A stretch of DNA of 64,000 nucleotides, from assembly GCA_037903355.1 (NCBI GenBank), contig JBAJFE010000050.1, positions 558,001 to 622,000 of the forward strand. The letters are read 5' to 3'. The translations under genes and the position numbers were made by a program. The DNA comes from Trichuris trichiura. Taxonomy: Eukaryota > Nematoda > Enoplea > Trichinellida > Trichuridae. A model generated the notes under the pieces. The model was not told the origin of the DNA, ran no database searches, and was given only the letters and a program-made list of their open reading frames with translations. Below are positions 20,201-30,393 of the stretch, one piece after another (positions within the stretch are counted from its first letter, which is position 1; each line of letters begins with the position of its first letter).

Positions 20201-23191
20201 ACAGTTTCATAAAATTCAAATATTCAAAGTCTGTTTACAAGCGTCTGTCTTTACAGTATGCTACTGTCGGAGACGCCAATTACGAATATTTGAAATTGAA
20301 ACCTGCAAATCATTGGTGTGAACAACGGACAAACGAAATGTCATAGCAACGAATGGATGAGCAGATCAGTTGCAGAGCACAAAAGTATTAAGAATCAGAA
20401 CTATAGAAAATCTCCCACTCACCCTTCCATAAAAGGAAGTCATTCCGATCTGTAGCAGCAGCGTGAGCCACGTTTTCTGCTAACGACTGCACGTCTGCTC
20501 GCTGCTACGGAATTTGTTTACTTAAGAAACAAGCAGCTGCACTTTCAAAAAATTCAAACATTCAAAATCTGTTTACAAGCGTCTGCATTTACAGTATGCT
20601 ACTGTCGGAGACGGAAATTACGAATATTTGAAATTGAAACCTGCAAATCATTAGGCTAAACAACGGACAAACGAATTGGCATAGCAGCGAACAGATGAGC
20701 ACCTCAATTGCAGAACGCAAAAACATCAAGAATCGGAACTATCGAAAACCTCTGACTCACCCTTCCATAGAAGAAGATCGTCCCGATTGGTAGTAACAGT
20801 ATGTACTACGATTTTTGCTAACAACTGCACGTCTGCTCGTTGCTACGGCGTTTGCTTACTTTAGAAACAAGCAGCTGCAGTTTCATAAAATTCACATATT
20901 CAAAGTCTGTTTACAAGCATCTATCTTTACAGTATGCTACAGTTGGAGACGCCAATTACGAATATTTGAAATTGAAACCTGCAAATCATTAAACTGAACA
21001 ATGGACGAACCGAAAACGCGGTTGGCAAGTTCCGTAAGCTGACTATTTCGTTTGCTCTATTTACGCTATTAAAAAATTTTTCGGAAAGCATACCTCGACG
21101 GGTTGTTTTCTCTTTTTTGTCCGTGATGGATGGAGATTCGCAGCAGTCCCCGTCTCAGCCGCTGCTTCACTTCCGCCTCCCACTGATACAAGATGGAGGC
21201 GGGACAAATGATCAAAGTGCTCTTCGATGGAACCAATCCGCTGCTTCCTTTAAAAATAGGTATTTCTCTTTGGTTGCTCGTTTTGAACATGCAGGAGCGC
21301 AATTCTTACGGGCTGTCTGCTCCAGGTTGTTCATTCTGCTTTGAACTTTTTCCGGCGAAAGACTATTGCTGGCTACAACCAGAGACAGCATGCTTAACGT
21401 CTTTCCCAGGCCCATTTCGTCCGCTGAAAAAATTTGACGCAAAAATTTCAAAAAAAATTTAAATTAGCCGCGTTTCAACCTAATATGCCTCCGTTTGGTA
21501 CTTGCTGTTCGCGCCAAAGCAGCCAAGTAAGCGCTTGCCGTTGATGTATCATCAATGGACATGTAAGGCCGTTTGGAGGAGCTGTCTCGTCCGTTTCTTG
21601 CGGACAACTTTGCATAGCACTTTACAAAGCATCTCTTCAGTAAGAGGAAAACACATTCGCGAATAGTACCTGTGAATCGTTCTTACTGTGTCCAAAGTGA
21701 CGGCGCGTAGTTCGCATAGCCTGCGTTCAGCCATTTTTCCCGTCAACAGTTTCGCGAGCTGATCAACGTCAGCTCGCGCTTTTAGTAGATCCGCATCGGC
21801 CGGACCAATTTGACTTCGTGGTTCAAAAAAAGGTATCACTTTTGCTTTCGGCTTTGCTTGAATTTTTTGCTTGGACGATTTTCCGGTAAGGTCGATCGTT
21901 TCGATTGAAACGTTAGCCATCTTAGTATCTAAAAGCAAAATGGACTTTTTTTGGCGGCGGGAAGCAAAAAAGAAACGTTACTCATCGCTTCGAGTTCAGC
22001 TTTGGTACTTTCTATTTTTCGGTGTAAACGTTGACCGCTGTCCGGAAGATGTTCCGATATGCGCGTCGCTGTCTGAAAGCAAAAGAAAAAAATGATTTGC
22101 CAACTTCTATGAAAGTAAAGAAAAGTTTTAAGTCGGCATAATGAAGACTTACCTGAAGGTTAAGTAGGACTTTTTCAAGCTCTTCTTTTCTCTTAACATA
22201 GTCTTCAATACAAAAGTTGTTAATACTTTGTATATATCCCCGAATGGAAGGCTGCTACCGTCTTTTGGAACGCTTGTCGATGGTACTGGTTCAGAAATTG
22301 GGGCATCCGCTACTTTTTCAGTCACGCTGTCGCTGCTTGATTCTACATAGTGAAAGCTCATGCTTGATGGACTTTCAAATTGAAATTCCTTGGTTATGCT
22401 TTCTTTGACCTTTCCAAGTTGAGTGGATGGATAGAGAATTGGCGTTTGGCCAATTGCAGGATGATCGTCGTCCTCTTCCACAATGGACATATGAGAAGAA
22501 TCGCGAAACTGGGTAAATTGCAAGCCGCTATAGTCCACAGGCGCTTGGCTTTTGGGCGCCACGCCGGGATTATTTTCACTCTGCAAATCAAACTATCGCG
22601 AATAATTAAAAACTACGTTCGCTAATGCAAGTTTCTACAAAAGGCAATAAAAATAAATAAAACAAGCCATCCTGTGAGAGCAAAGAGCAATATACTGACC
22701 GAACTGCCAGGCGAAGATTCAGGCGTTGCTGGAACAAAGCTGTCCAAACTTTCCATAACAATCGACTGCGATTCATTGGCATTCTTTCCGTTCTTAACCT
22801 CCCGACCGAAGAGCGTTTCTTCCTCAACTACAGAATTCGAACTGCTGCTATTGATAATCAAGTTCGTTTCGTCTCCAACGTCTTCAGACGCTAAAATACT
22901 GGAAAAATCGCCAAAGCTCGGTTGCTCATTTTCTGCCGCTCCTTCGGAACTTGTAGACGCCAAAGCATTATTCGACCTAACTCTTCGCGAAATTGGAGTA
23001 CTTTGGCAAAACGTACTCACATTGTTTCTCTGCTCCATTGTAACCTGCTGCTGCCCAAACGGCGTCCACGCTGGAATAAAGCCTGGTATAAACGAAGTAA
23101 CTCGTTTGATGGGCTGTAGAAAGAATTCGAGCCCCTCGACAATACGAGCCCGTTTTGACGAGCGACTTTCGGGAAGAATAGTTGCTTTCAT
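17270..23191 (-). CDS. TTF2: TTF2/Lodestar-type SNF2 ATPase (transcription termination factor 2)
   Basis: A double-stranded-DNA-dependent ATPase that releases RNA polymerase II and transcripts, notably at mitosis. Exons, 5' to 3' on the minus strand: 23191-22700, 22580-22314, 22251-22153, 22072-21982, 21928-21670, 21619-21480, 21423-21310, 21247-21094, 19419-19350, 19301-19111, 19059-18995, 18933-18845, 18785 on, then further exons to the stop at 17,270. The N-terminal third is Ser/Glu-rich and contains a conserved pre-helicase block ([15 protein letters not shown]). Helicase motifs are intact: DEMGLGKT (I), ICPAS (Ia), LDEAH (II), LTGTPIHNN (III), [15 protein letters not shown] (IV), [10 protein letters not shown] (V), DRIHRVGQ (VI). 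The end [13 protein letters not shown] matches the family C terminus. Most introns are about 50-70 bp; the 1.67-kb intron at 19,420-21,093 holds the 338-bp array. One intron starts GC (near 18,384). The start Met is the first in a plausible context but is not proven. Confidence 0.92.
19673..21012. repeat. Four-copy 338-bp tandem array inside a TTF2 intron
   Basis: The word ACTCACCCTTCCATA recurs with its partners at anchors 19,740, 20,078, 20,416 and about 20,754, an exact 338-bp period. Units 1-3 are nearly identical and unit 4 is diverged, mostly by substitutions. On the minus strand every unit has an exon-like core: an acceptor-like CAG, an open stretch ending in codons for LLWK, then a GTGAGT donor-like site. 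All copies keep these sites. Skipping the whole array gives the correct TTF2 reading frame. Joining a unit in the flanking phase would read into a stop in units 1-3 but stays open in unit 4. Confidence 0.9.
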
Positions 23192-24252
23192 TATTCCCCA
23201 ATGTAGTAAAACAAGCGAAATGTAAACAACAAGTAATAAACTCTTCGGATGCTTGCAAACGCCCAAACGTATCACCAAGAGAATTGACAGCGTGAGCGTA
23301 CGACGAGAAAAGCGCTTAAAGCGACGGAGAGCGATAAGAGAACACGCGCAACAACTTCTAAAGACTAATTACAAATTGACTAGCGAACATCACCGACGAG
23401 ACGGCAGCTTTAAAGCGATTAAAGTTGAAACTTTCAGCAAGCTTTACAGTAAGGCTAAAGAAAGGATAGGTACTATAGCATACTGTATAAATTACACGTA
23501 ACGGCCTAAGGCGCAGGTTGGATTCTTGGGATTAGCTATAGCTTCAAAAAAAATGCGCCCCTCTCTGCAATATTTAAATTTTGCTTGAAGTTTAAATAAA
23601 TGCTTTAGGGCATTTTTTTGCAAAGTAGCCGGCGGTGCCCGTACAGCGACCTCTGCGTTGCGTTGAAAGCGAAGGTTTTTTATTTTTTTGTTACGCGGTA
23701 ATTTAAAAAAATTAACAATCGCTAAAAATAAGTTGTCCGGAGCGTTTTTTTTGCATCTGCTTTGACGCACTGTTCCGCCGGTTTTAGAACGCCTGCTTTC
23801 AAACCTTCGAGTTGAGACGAAGTAAGCGCTTAAGAAAATGGCGCGGGACAAGCTAACGCGAAAATGATTATTTCAACTTGTCGTCTTGCCAAGCGCGGCC
23901 ATTAATTACTCTGCAGACTGTAACAAAACCTGAGAGCTCTTAAGCTAGGTACGATACGTGGCGTGGTTGGTTTGCGCTTTTTTATTATTAAAATTGTTGT
24001 AAATTGCCGGCCGTTGATGTTTTCTTTAATATTTTATGCTAAGTTGCAGAAAAAAGTATATACGTACAAAAGTTTGCCGCTTTGAAGCTTTCATAGTTGG
24101 AGGTAAAACGATTTTCGTTCTTTTTTTTTGGTTTTTCGTTGCCTTGTTTGAAATCTGTTCGAGCAGTGCAGTCCGGTTGACGCTTTGCTTATTGTATACC
24201 GTCAGTTTGACGAAAATGTTAATGTCTTTAGAATTTTTGGCGGTTTTGTTCA
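23192..24252. promoter_or_regulatory. Probable shared promoter region between TTF2 and TOM40
   Basis: The TTF2 start and the TOM40 start face away from each other, 1.06 kb apart, so both promoters must lie here or overlap it. I cannot point to a specific promoter element. The region also contains open frames on both strands (23,253-23,501 plus; 23,492-23,851 minus) without a recognised product. Confidence 0.4.
23253..23501 (+). CDS. Possible small basic ORF, unrecognised
   Basis: An 82-codon frame starting 60 bp upstream of the TTF2 start, on the opposite strand. The product would be very rich in Arg and Lys (for example KRLKRRRAIREHAQQLL) with a possible helix. It reads into a GTACTA site near 23,467 that could be a splice donor, but I could not find a following exon. 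It may equally be untranslated leader or chance. I do not recognise it. Confidence 0.2.
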   Translation: MQTPKRITKRIDSVSVRREKRLKRRRAIREHAQQLLKTNYKLTSEHHRRDGSFKAIKVETFSKLYSKAKERIGTIAYCINYT

Positions 24253-25848
24253 ATGGTTTTGATTGCCGACTGTAACGCTGCTCCTCGAAAGCAGCAGCCA
24301 ACGAGCGAAGTAGCAGCAACAGATCCATCTTCGGCGCCGCAGATTTTTCCGCTCAATCCAGGTCTAATTGAAGACATTCATAAGAAATGCAAAGGTAAGA
24401 AGACCAACGAATGGTAGTTGGTTTGCTTGCTAGCCTGCTATACTTTAGACGTGTATCCCACGTGCTTCGACGGTGCAAAACTTTTAATCAACAAAGGCTT
24501 AAGCAGTCATTTCCAGGTGACCCATACGCTTGCGATGGGTCCATTCGCAAGCGGCTATCGTTTCGGCGCCATGTACGTCGGTACACAGCGATACGGTTCT
24601 GAAGTACGGTCACTTTGCCGCTCGACAATTTCATTATGACTTCTTTAGTCTTTCCCAGTCTTCCTGGCAGACACGGACGTAACCGGAAATTTGAATGCGA
24701 ACTTCATTCAGCAGCTCACTGATCGTCTTCGCTGCAGATTCGCTGCTCAGGTACTGTTTTTTCAATTTTTTAAAATCTGTACTCCGTTCTTTCTTTTTTT
24801 AATTATTAAAATTCTTTTCCGTTCCGTTATAACCTTTGCGATAACGCGCTGCCCCACGAACTCGTCACATAAGCGGTTCCGCCTTGGTTTGATGTGTACT
24901 GTAGGCTTAAATGATTTGCAAGTATCTGCTTGAAGCTTTTTTTGAATTTTTGGTCGCCAAAGAAGATTTAGCCTCAGGGTGTATTATCGCTTTAATTAAC
25001 CAGCCTAACAATCTTGTTTGACACATCATATTTTGCTCTTTTTGCAGCTGTTCAGTCTATCGAATGATAAATAATTTTTTTGGAAGTAAAAACTTTCAGG
25101 TGCAACGCAGGTTTATGCTAATTGTTTTATTTTAAATATTGAGACTGTTATTCAAAATATGTTTGCTTTGCAGATTCAAAGTAACAAATTTGCCGGCGTA
25201 CAACTGACAACGGAATATCGAACGCCGCTGTTTACCGCTTCGGCGTCTCTGGTCAACATTGATCTCGTAAATGAGAGCGGATGTTTAACTTGTTCATTCT
25301 TGCGCCGTGTTACGCCTAACATTGATGCCGGCTTGGAATGCGCCTATCAGTATGCAAGGATAATACCTGGTGGCCAATTCAGCATTCTGAACTACGCGCT
25401 ACGCTACACCGGTTCGTTGGAGATGCGCGTAGAAATAATACGTTGAAGAATAAATGTTTTTCCGAATTTAGGAGAGAATTTTAGTTTTAGTTCCAATTTT
25501 GGCCCAATGGGAGTACGCCTGACGTACTTCCATAAGCAGCAGCCGAATTTACAATTCGGCGTTGAATTGGAGAGCAATTGGAATGCTCAAGAAAACTTAG
25601 CCTCATTTGCATATCAAGCCGATGTTCCAAAGGCGAACGCGTCGTTCCGCGGTATTTCACCTGGCAAAGCTTTCGTAGGCGAGCTTTTTACTCGCTTTTT
25701 TTCAGCTTCTATTGACACGAACTTCACAGTAAGCGCAATGTTGGAAAAACGGCTTTCGCCGATGCCGTTTACAATTATTTTGAGCGGTGTTATGAATAAT
25801 GTGAAGAACGTATTCCGCGTTGGGCTTGGATTTGTTCTCGGCGGCTGA
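24253..25848 (+). CDS. TOMM40: TOM40, mitochondrial outer-membrane import channel
   Basis: The beta-barrel pore of the TOM complex, through which nearly all nuclear-encoded mitochondrial proteins enter. Six exons join in phase: 24253-24394, 24449-24603, 24649-24750, 25174-25411, 25472-25651, 25706-25848 (960 nt, 319 aa, close to the usual 330-360). Family blocks visible: NPGLIEDIHKKCK near residue 40, KLLINKGLSSHFQVTHT, SGYRFGAMYVG, VTGNLNANFIQQL, KFAGVQLTTEYR, YFHKQQPNLQFGVELE, and the C-terminal VFRVGLGFVLGG, which ends in the hydrophobic beta-signal pattern. Exon 1 begins MVLIADCNAAPRK with a short Ser/Pro/Ala-rich leader, as in animal TOM40. No frame defects. Intron 3 (24,751-25,173) is longer than the other four. 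Confidence 0.96.
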
Positions 25849-27417
25849 ACCGGTCAGTTGTTAATGTTCTCACCGATCAGCAGTGCAGAAGCTTTTCAAC
25901 TTTATAATAACGCAACGGACTCTTTGAGTTCCGAAATAAAATAACCATTCGATAGGTTTCCATCGCCGCGTGGTGACGAGTGAAGCAAAAATGCTGCTAC
26001 GCAATTCAGCCTAATACGCAGTGGCAAAAGTTGAATAGTCATTTTTTAAAATTACATTTACTATGGAATTTATTGTTAGAAGCGTTTTATTGCTTCTTTA
26101 GTTCTTTTACTCTTTTTTGCACGTTCATTTTTTGGCAGCGAATGAAATAAGATTACATTCCATGCATACTTATTGCCCATTGATGCGATTAACTTCATCG
26201 TTGCAATTGTCAGCACCATTAAATGTAGTTTAAAAAATAAATGCCTTATGAATGTTCCGTATATCTCCAAGTGCTTACGATGAAGTAAATTGATGCCGTA
26301 AACTTTGACTGTTAAATCAGATCCAGTTGTTGTTCTCCCTTAACGAATGTTACCGTGTCTCAGTTTGTTTATTGTAATTTTGTTCGTCAGTTGAATAAAA
26401 TAAGGTAGGAACTTGATTATCTGTAATTCAAATGCTACAGTAGGCACTCTATATGATCAATCATTTGGATAACATAGTAACGTGCCCCATGTAATACTTT
26501 CATGTTTTTTTAAAATTTTTTCATACGTGAGCTCACCTATTTGAATTGGTGAAATAAAAAAGGTCAGAAACATTTTTGTTTCAGTAACCTGAGTGATTCG
26601 CCTTCAATGTAAATACGTAGCCGGGAATGACGACATCCTCTCGTTTTAAAGCGACGTGTTTTGAGAAGAGGTATCCGCACTGCTAGAGCTGCCATATATG
26701 CTAATTTGCTGGAAGAACATAAGCGCTTTGCGCACAAATCTTGTTTCCACGGTTTAAGAGGGGGAACGTTCTTTAGCTTTGCGGCAAACTGGTTTGGAAT
26801 TGAATCGCATGCTTAAACCTTAACTGTTGGCTAACATTTATGGGAAAAAAATAGAATTTCCGGTTAGAAAGAAAGCTGGTTACTGTAATATTTGAAATTG
26901 TACCTTTGGGCAGGAAAGTCTGTACTTTATTCATTTGAAATAGACTGTCGCTATTTTTGAATTTGCAGGTACTCTAATGTGATCTAATGGCATATTTCGT
27001 AACGGTACTTCGAGAGTTGAAATTTTCAGCAGAAATCTCTTGTAAGTGAAGGTGATCGACGAGAAGAAATAAACGGCGGAAGCGAAAGGAAAATTACTTT
27101 GATGGCTGATCTTTTTAAAAAGTAAAAAGAAACTTTACTCGTTGAACAATGAGCTGAAACTTCTGAGGCGAATGGTCTCGAAACAATGACAAACCGATTC
27201 TTTTCCAAATCGCCGTTATGAAAACAATTTAGCATCAATAAAAGAGAAAGTTGCAATTCATCGCAGACTGCGAGTTGACAAGTATTGTGCTTGCTCGATT
27301 ATTCTTTAATAACCTTAACAGCTTAAGCATAAGCACTGTAGGTAAAATAACCGCTAGCTTCGGCGAAAAAATAATGCAAACGCAGTAATTAAGAATTTAG
27401 GGTCGTTGGATAATTAT
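25849..27417. other. Intergenic, nothing recognised
   Basis: AT-rich sequence downstream of TOM40. No open frame with recognisable content on either strand, no tRNA-like fold and no clear repeat copy. Confidence 0.5.
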
Positions 27418-28105
27418 GAACGATTCTCAGTTGGCAATTGTAAGTTTAAGCAAAAGATCGCATTTGAAATTGTCTTTATTACGGATTTTCTCCCGTTGTA
27501 AACTAAAAACAAAAAGATTGTTTCTTCCGAAGCTTTCGGGTCTGCCGCGACCCGTCTTCAGCGGACCAGTGAAGTTTGTGGTTTTGAAAACATGGACCAC
27601 AAACTTCACTGGTCTGAAGACGGGTCGCGGCAGACCCGAAAGCTTCGGAAGAAACAATCTTTTTGTTTTTAGTTTACAACGGGAGAAAATCCGTAATAAA
27701 GACAATTTCAACATGAGAACACACGCTCCCGTACAAAAGCACCATGTTTTCAAAGATCGCATTACAAAAAAACACTTTTGTTCAGCGGCGGAGAAATTAA
27801 TCAATTGTACCGGATTTTTATTTTTTGTAATTACTGTAACTTTTGAAAATTTATTCTCATAACGCATGCACAATTTCTTAAAAGTTCACAATGAAAACTT
27901 TATGCGCATCGAACGATTCCCAGTTTGTAATTGTAGATTCATACAAAGCGATCACGTCGCAAAAAAGCACTTTTGTTTACTGGCCGGAGAAATTAATCTG
28001 TTGTACCTGATTTTCATTTTTGTAATTACAGTAACTTTTCAAAATTTATTCTGATAACGCAGGTACAATTTCTTTTAAGCTCACGATGAAGACTTTAATC
28101 ACGTA
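27418..28105. repeat. Local tandem duplication, one copy interrupted
   Basis: The block starting AACGATTCTCAGTTGGCAAT at 27,420 recurs, diverged, as AACGATTCCCAGTTTGTAAT at about 27,911. After the inserted foldback in the first copy, both continue through CACTTTTGTT, GGAGAAATTAATC, TAACTTTT and AATTTATTCT to AATGAAAACTTTA / GATGAAGACTTTA. Without the insert each unit is about 195-200 bp. The second unit therefore shows the uninterrupted target site. Confidence 0.85.
27465..27751. mobile_element. Foldback element with hammerhead-like hairpins and 12-bp target duplication
   Basis: A 287-bp insertion flanked by AAAGATCGCATT at 27,453-27,464 and at 27,752-27,763. It consists of two nearly perfect inverted arms of about 115-120 bp (27,465-27,587 and 27,598-27,711) around a roughly 10-base loop; the only obvious arm difference is three extra bases near 27,562. 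The right arm is followed by a 40-bp unpaired tail containing CTCCCGTAC. Each arm carries the 35-nt hairpin motif (27,527-27,561 minus; 27,614-27,648 plus). The near-identical 148-codon open frames read on both strands are a product of the palindrome and code for nothing recognisable. Best read as two partial, inverted non-autonomous copies related to the Penelope-type element at 53-55.4 kb. Confidence 0.85.
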
Positions 28106-29272
28106 TTTGAGCCAAATGGAATTTTAACTTTTCAAAAATGGGGGGCGACTGAACATTTCTGATACCTTTAAAGTACTGACCAGATTTCAAGCTACTACAG
28201 AAATTTTACCATTTTAGACTAAGACAGAATGTTCACTTTTGAATGCAACTTGATGCAGTGCAGCTATTAAAAAAAAACTTCAGTCATCAGCTTCAGTCAT
28301 CAGTTTTCTACGACGATATACTAGAACGCTAACAATGGAGAATGTTTTCGCGAAAGCTAAATTAAGTAGCTTTCAAAAAAACAGCTTTATTCAGTACACA
28401 AAGTCTATTTTCCCGCCATAAAGTGACCAACGTTCATTTCTGCAGAATACGTCACTTTGGCATTTCGTCCAATCATGTTTTGAACGTCGTACAAGAACAG
28501 CTGCGCCGTTTTTCAAAGTTTTCACGCTCGCAAAACATCTGTATTTAGCTGTTTTAACATTCAACAAATAAATCGATTACTGATTATTAAATATCGCCAA
28601 AAGCTATAAGCAGTCGATCAGAGAATGGTAATTAAGTTCAAATACAGTATGAAAAAAAATCGATTTTTTATCTCATCAAGCGTACAAGCTTTTTAAATAA
28701 ATTAAAGCGCTAATTGAAGCCTCCATAAAACCGTGCTAGAATAGCTCATCTGCACAAGTCTTTAAGCGCAATTAAGTTTTCTTGCTTTGCAAATCATTCG
28801 GTTGAAATGAATTTCTACCGCACGTAAAAGATACGAAAGCAATAGCGTATGTTGTGTTGTCGACAACAAAGTTAGATAATCTACTACGGATATGACAGTG
28901 CGGCTTTTACCAGCCAAAACCGAAACCGCGTAAAAGTTACCCCTCGGGAAAGAGGACAGAATTACGCAATACTGAAACAATGATGACATATCACACTTTT
29001 AAAAAAAAGCCAAGAATACGTTGCCCATATCTTTAAACGAATGCAGCTCGACTGTTCACAAATCGCTACGACTAAACCGTAAGCAATGATTCTTTGTCAC
29101 TTAATCATTTCTCGTACTTCCGTTTGGCCAAGTTCAAATTTGCATGCAACGTTGAACGACCAAGTCGTGTCGACGCGTCAGACAACGATTCTAAATCACA
29201 CTTTACAAAGAACTAAAAGCAAAAAAAGCAACCGGTTATAAGGTACCCGTATGCAAAAATTGTGTGGGCATA
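28106..29272. other. Intergenic, nothing recognised
   Basis: AT-rich sequence upstream of the TMEM115 stop side. Includes a duplicated CTTCAGTCATCAG word near 28,280. No supported gene. Confidence 0.5.
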
Positions 29273-30393
29273 TCAGACAGCGAACGATGACTTATTTTCC
29301 TCAGTCTTTCCCTGCTTTGGTGGGGAAGGTTCACCGGGTAATTCGGGATGCTTTGGGCTTTGCGAAGTCTTTTGTTGCACTACCGCCTGAGCATTGCGTA
29401 CCTCCGAAGCGGCGCGAGTTTTGGCTAAACGTTCATTCAAATCTTTGATTGCTTTCTGCCTGTAAACAAACATCCACTGCTCATCCAATGTTTACCAAGG
29501 CATCACATCAATTACCTGTATCTTTCCGCGTCTAAAGCACCAACGCCCTCTATTGGAGTTGCAACTTTATGCACCTTTACATCCAAAAGGTCTTCAAACT
29601 GGGCATCATCATTTGGTCGAAGAAAGGAGCCCAACCATGACGACGTACGAGTTCTATTGATCAAAATTTCTAAGAAAAAACCTGAACACAATAGCTGGCT
29701 CTACCTTTCGCTTTTTTCGTTTGTGGGCATTCTCTTTTCGTACCATTGAAAATAACTCCAAATAACAATAAGCCCTGTTGTGTACATAAGAAAGTAGTGC
29801 TCTTGAATGCGCTGCTCCTTTCCCCATAGAAACAACGACACAGGGCAGAGCAACAAGTAAGCAAAACCGACTAAAGCGGGAAGGTGTCTGACCTGAAGTT
29901 GGAAATGTCTATTTTTGTAGACGATCGTTTGAGGGAATGTATGAGCAAGCGTATATATTACAGCACCATTGAAACCGCTCAACCCTCTTATGGAAGCGGC
30001 GCTGGTGAAAAACATCCATTCTTCCACTCGAAAGAAAGCGTACGCAACGGATAACAGTAGGCAAGTGAAAATACCAACAGCAATATTGACCAACAGGAAG
30101 TAGGTGTAGACGCCTTTGGGACCCCAAATGGGTTCCAAAACGCGAAAGGCAGCGTGCAGCAGAGCCATGTCGAATATCACTGCCCAAATGTTGCTTTCAA
30201 CCATCCAAAACGTGAACACACTCCAGACGTGCCAATGGCGAAAAAGGTAGAACGGAATAATGGTCAATTCCCTTACAAGAGTACGTTCGTAGGAGCACAG
30301 ATAACCAATGCACAATGCCAAAAACGTGACACGGTGAAAAGGCGATAGAGCAGTTCGAAGGTGGCTCAACGTATTTACCAATTGTTGTCTCAT
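29273..30393 (-). CDS. TMEM115: TMEM115 family Golgi rhomboid-like membrane protein
   Basis: A multi-pass Golgi protein with a rhomboid-like fold but no protease site, linked to retrograde Golgi-to-ER traffic. Three exons in phase: 30393-29705, 29653-29516, 29459-29273 (1,014 nt, 337 aa; human about 351). Visible family features: several hydrophobic helices in the first 220 residues, HVWSVFTFWMVESNIWAV, LEPIWGPKGVYTYFLLVNI, GLSGFNGAVIYTLAHT, then a cytosolic tail with the conserved KDLNERLAKTRA block and a polar Gln/Pro/Lys-rich end. The first exon holds all membrane segments. The start MRQQLVNTL is the first Met of the open frame. The gene is intact. Confidence 0.93.

Noticed and set aside
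19673..21012. CRISPR-like or rDNA-type array
   Set aside because: Units are 338 bp without short spacers, contain no 5S rRNA or spliced-leader sequence, and lie within an intron of a eukaryotic gene.
27416..27873. Two near-identical 148-codon frames on opposite strands
   Set aside because: Explained completely by the inverted-repeat arms of the foldback element.
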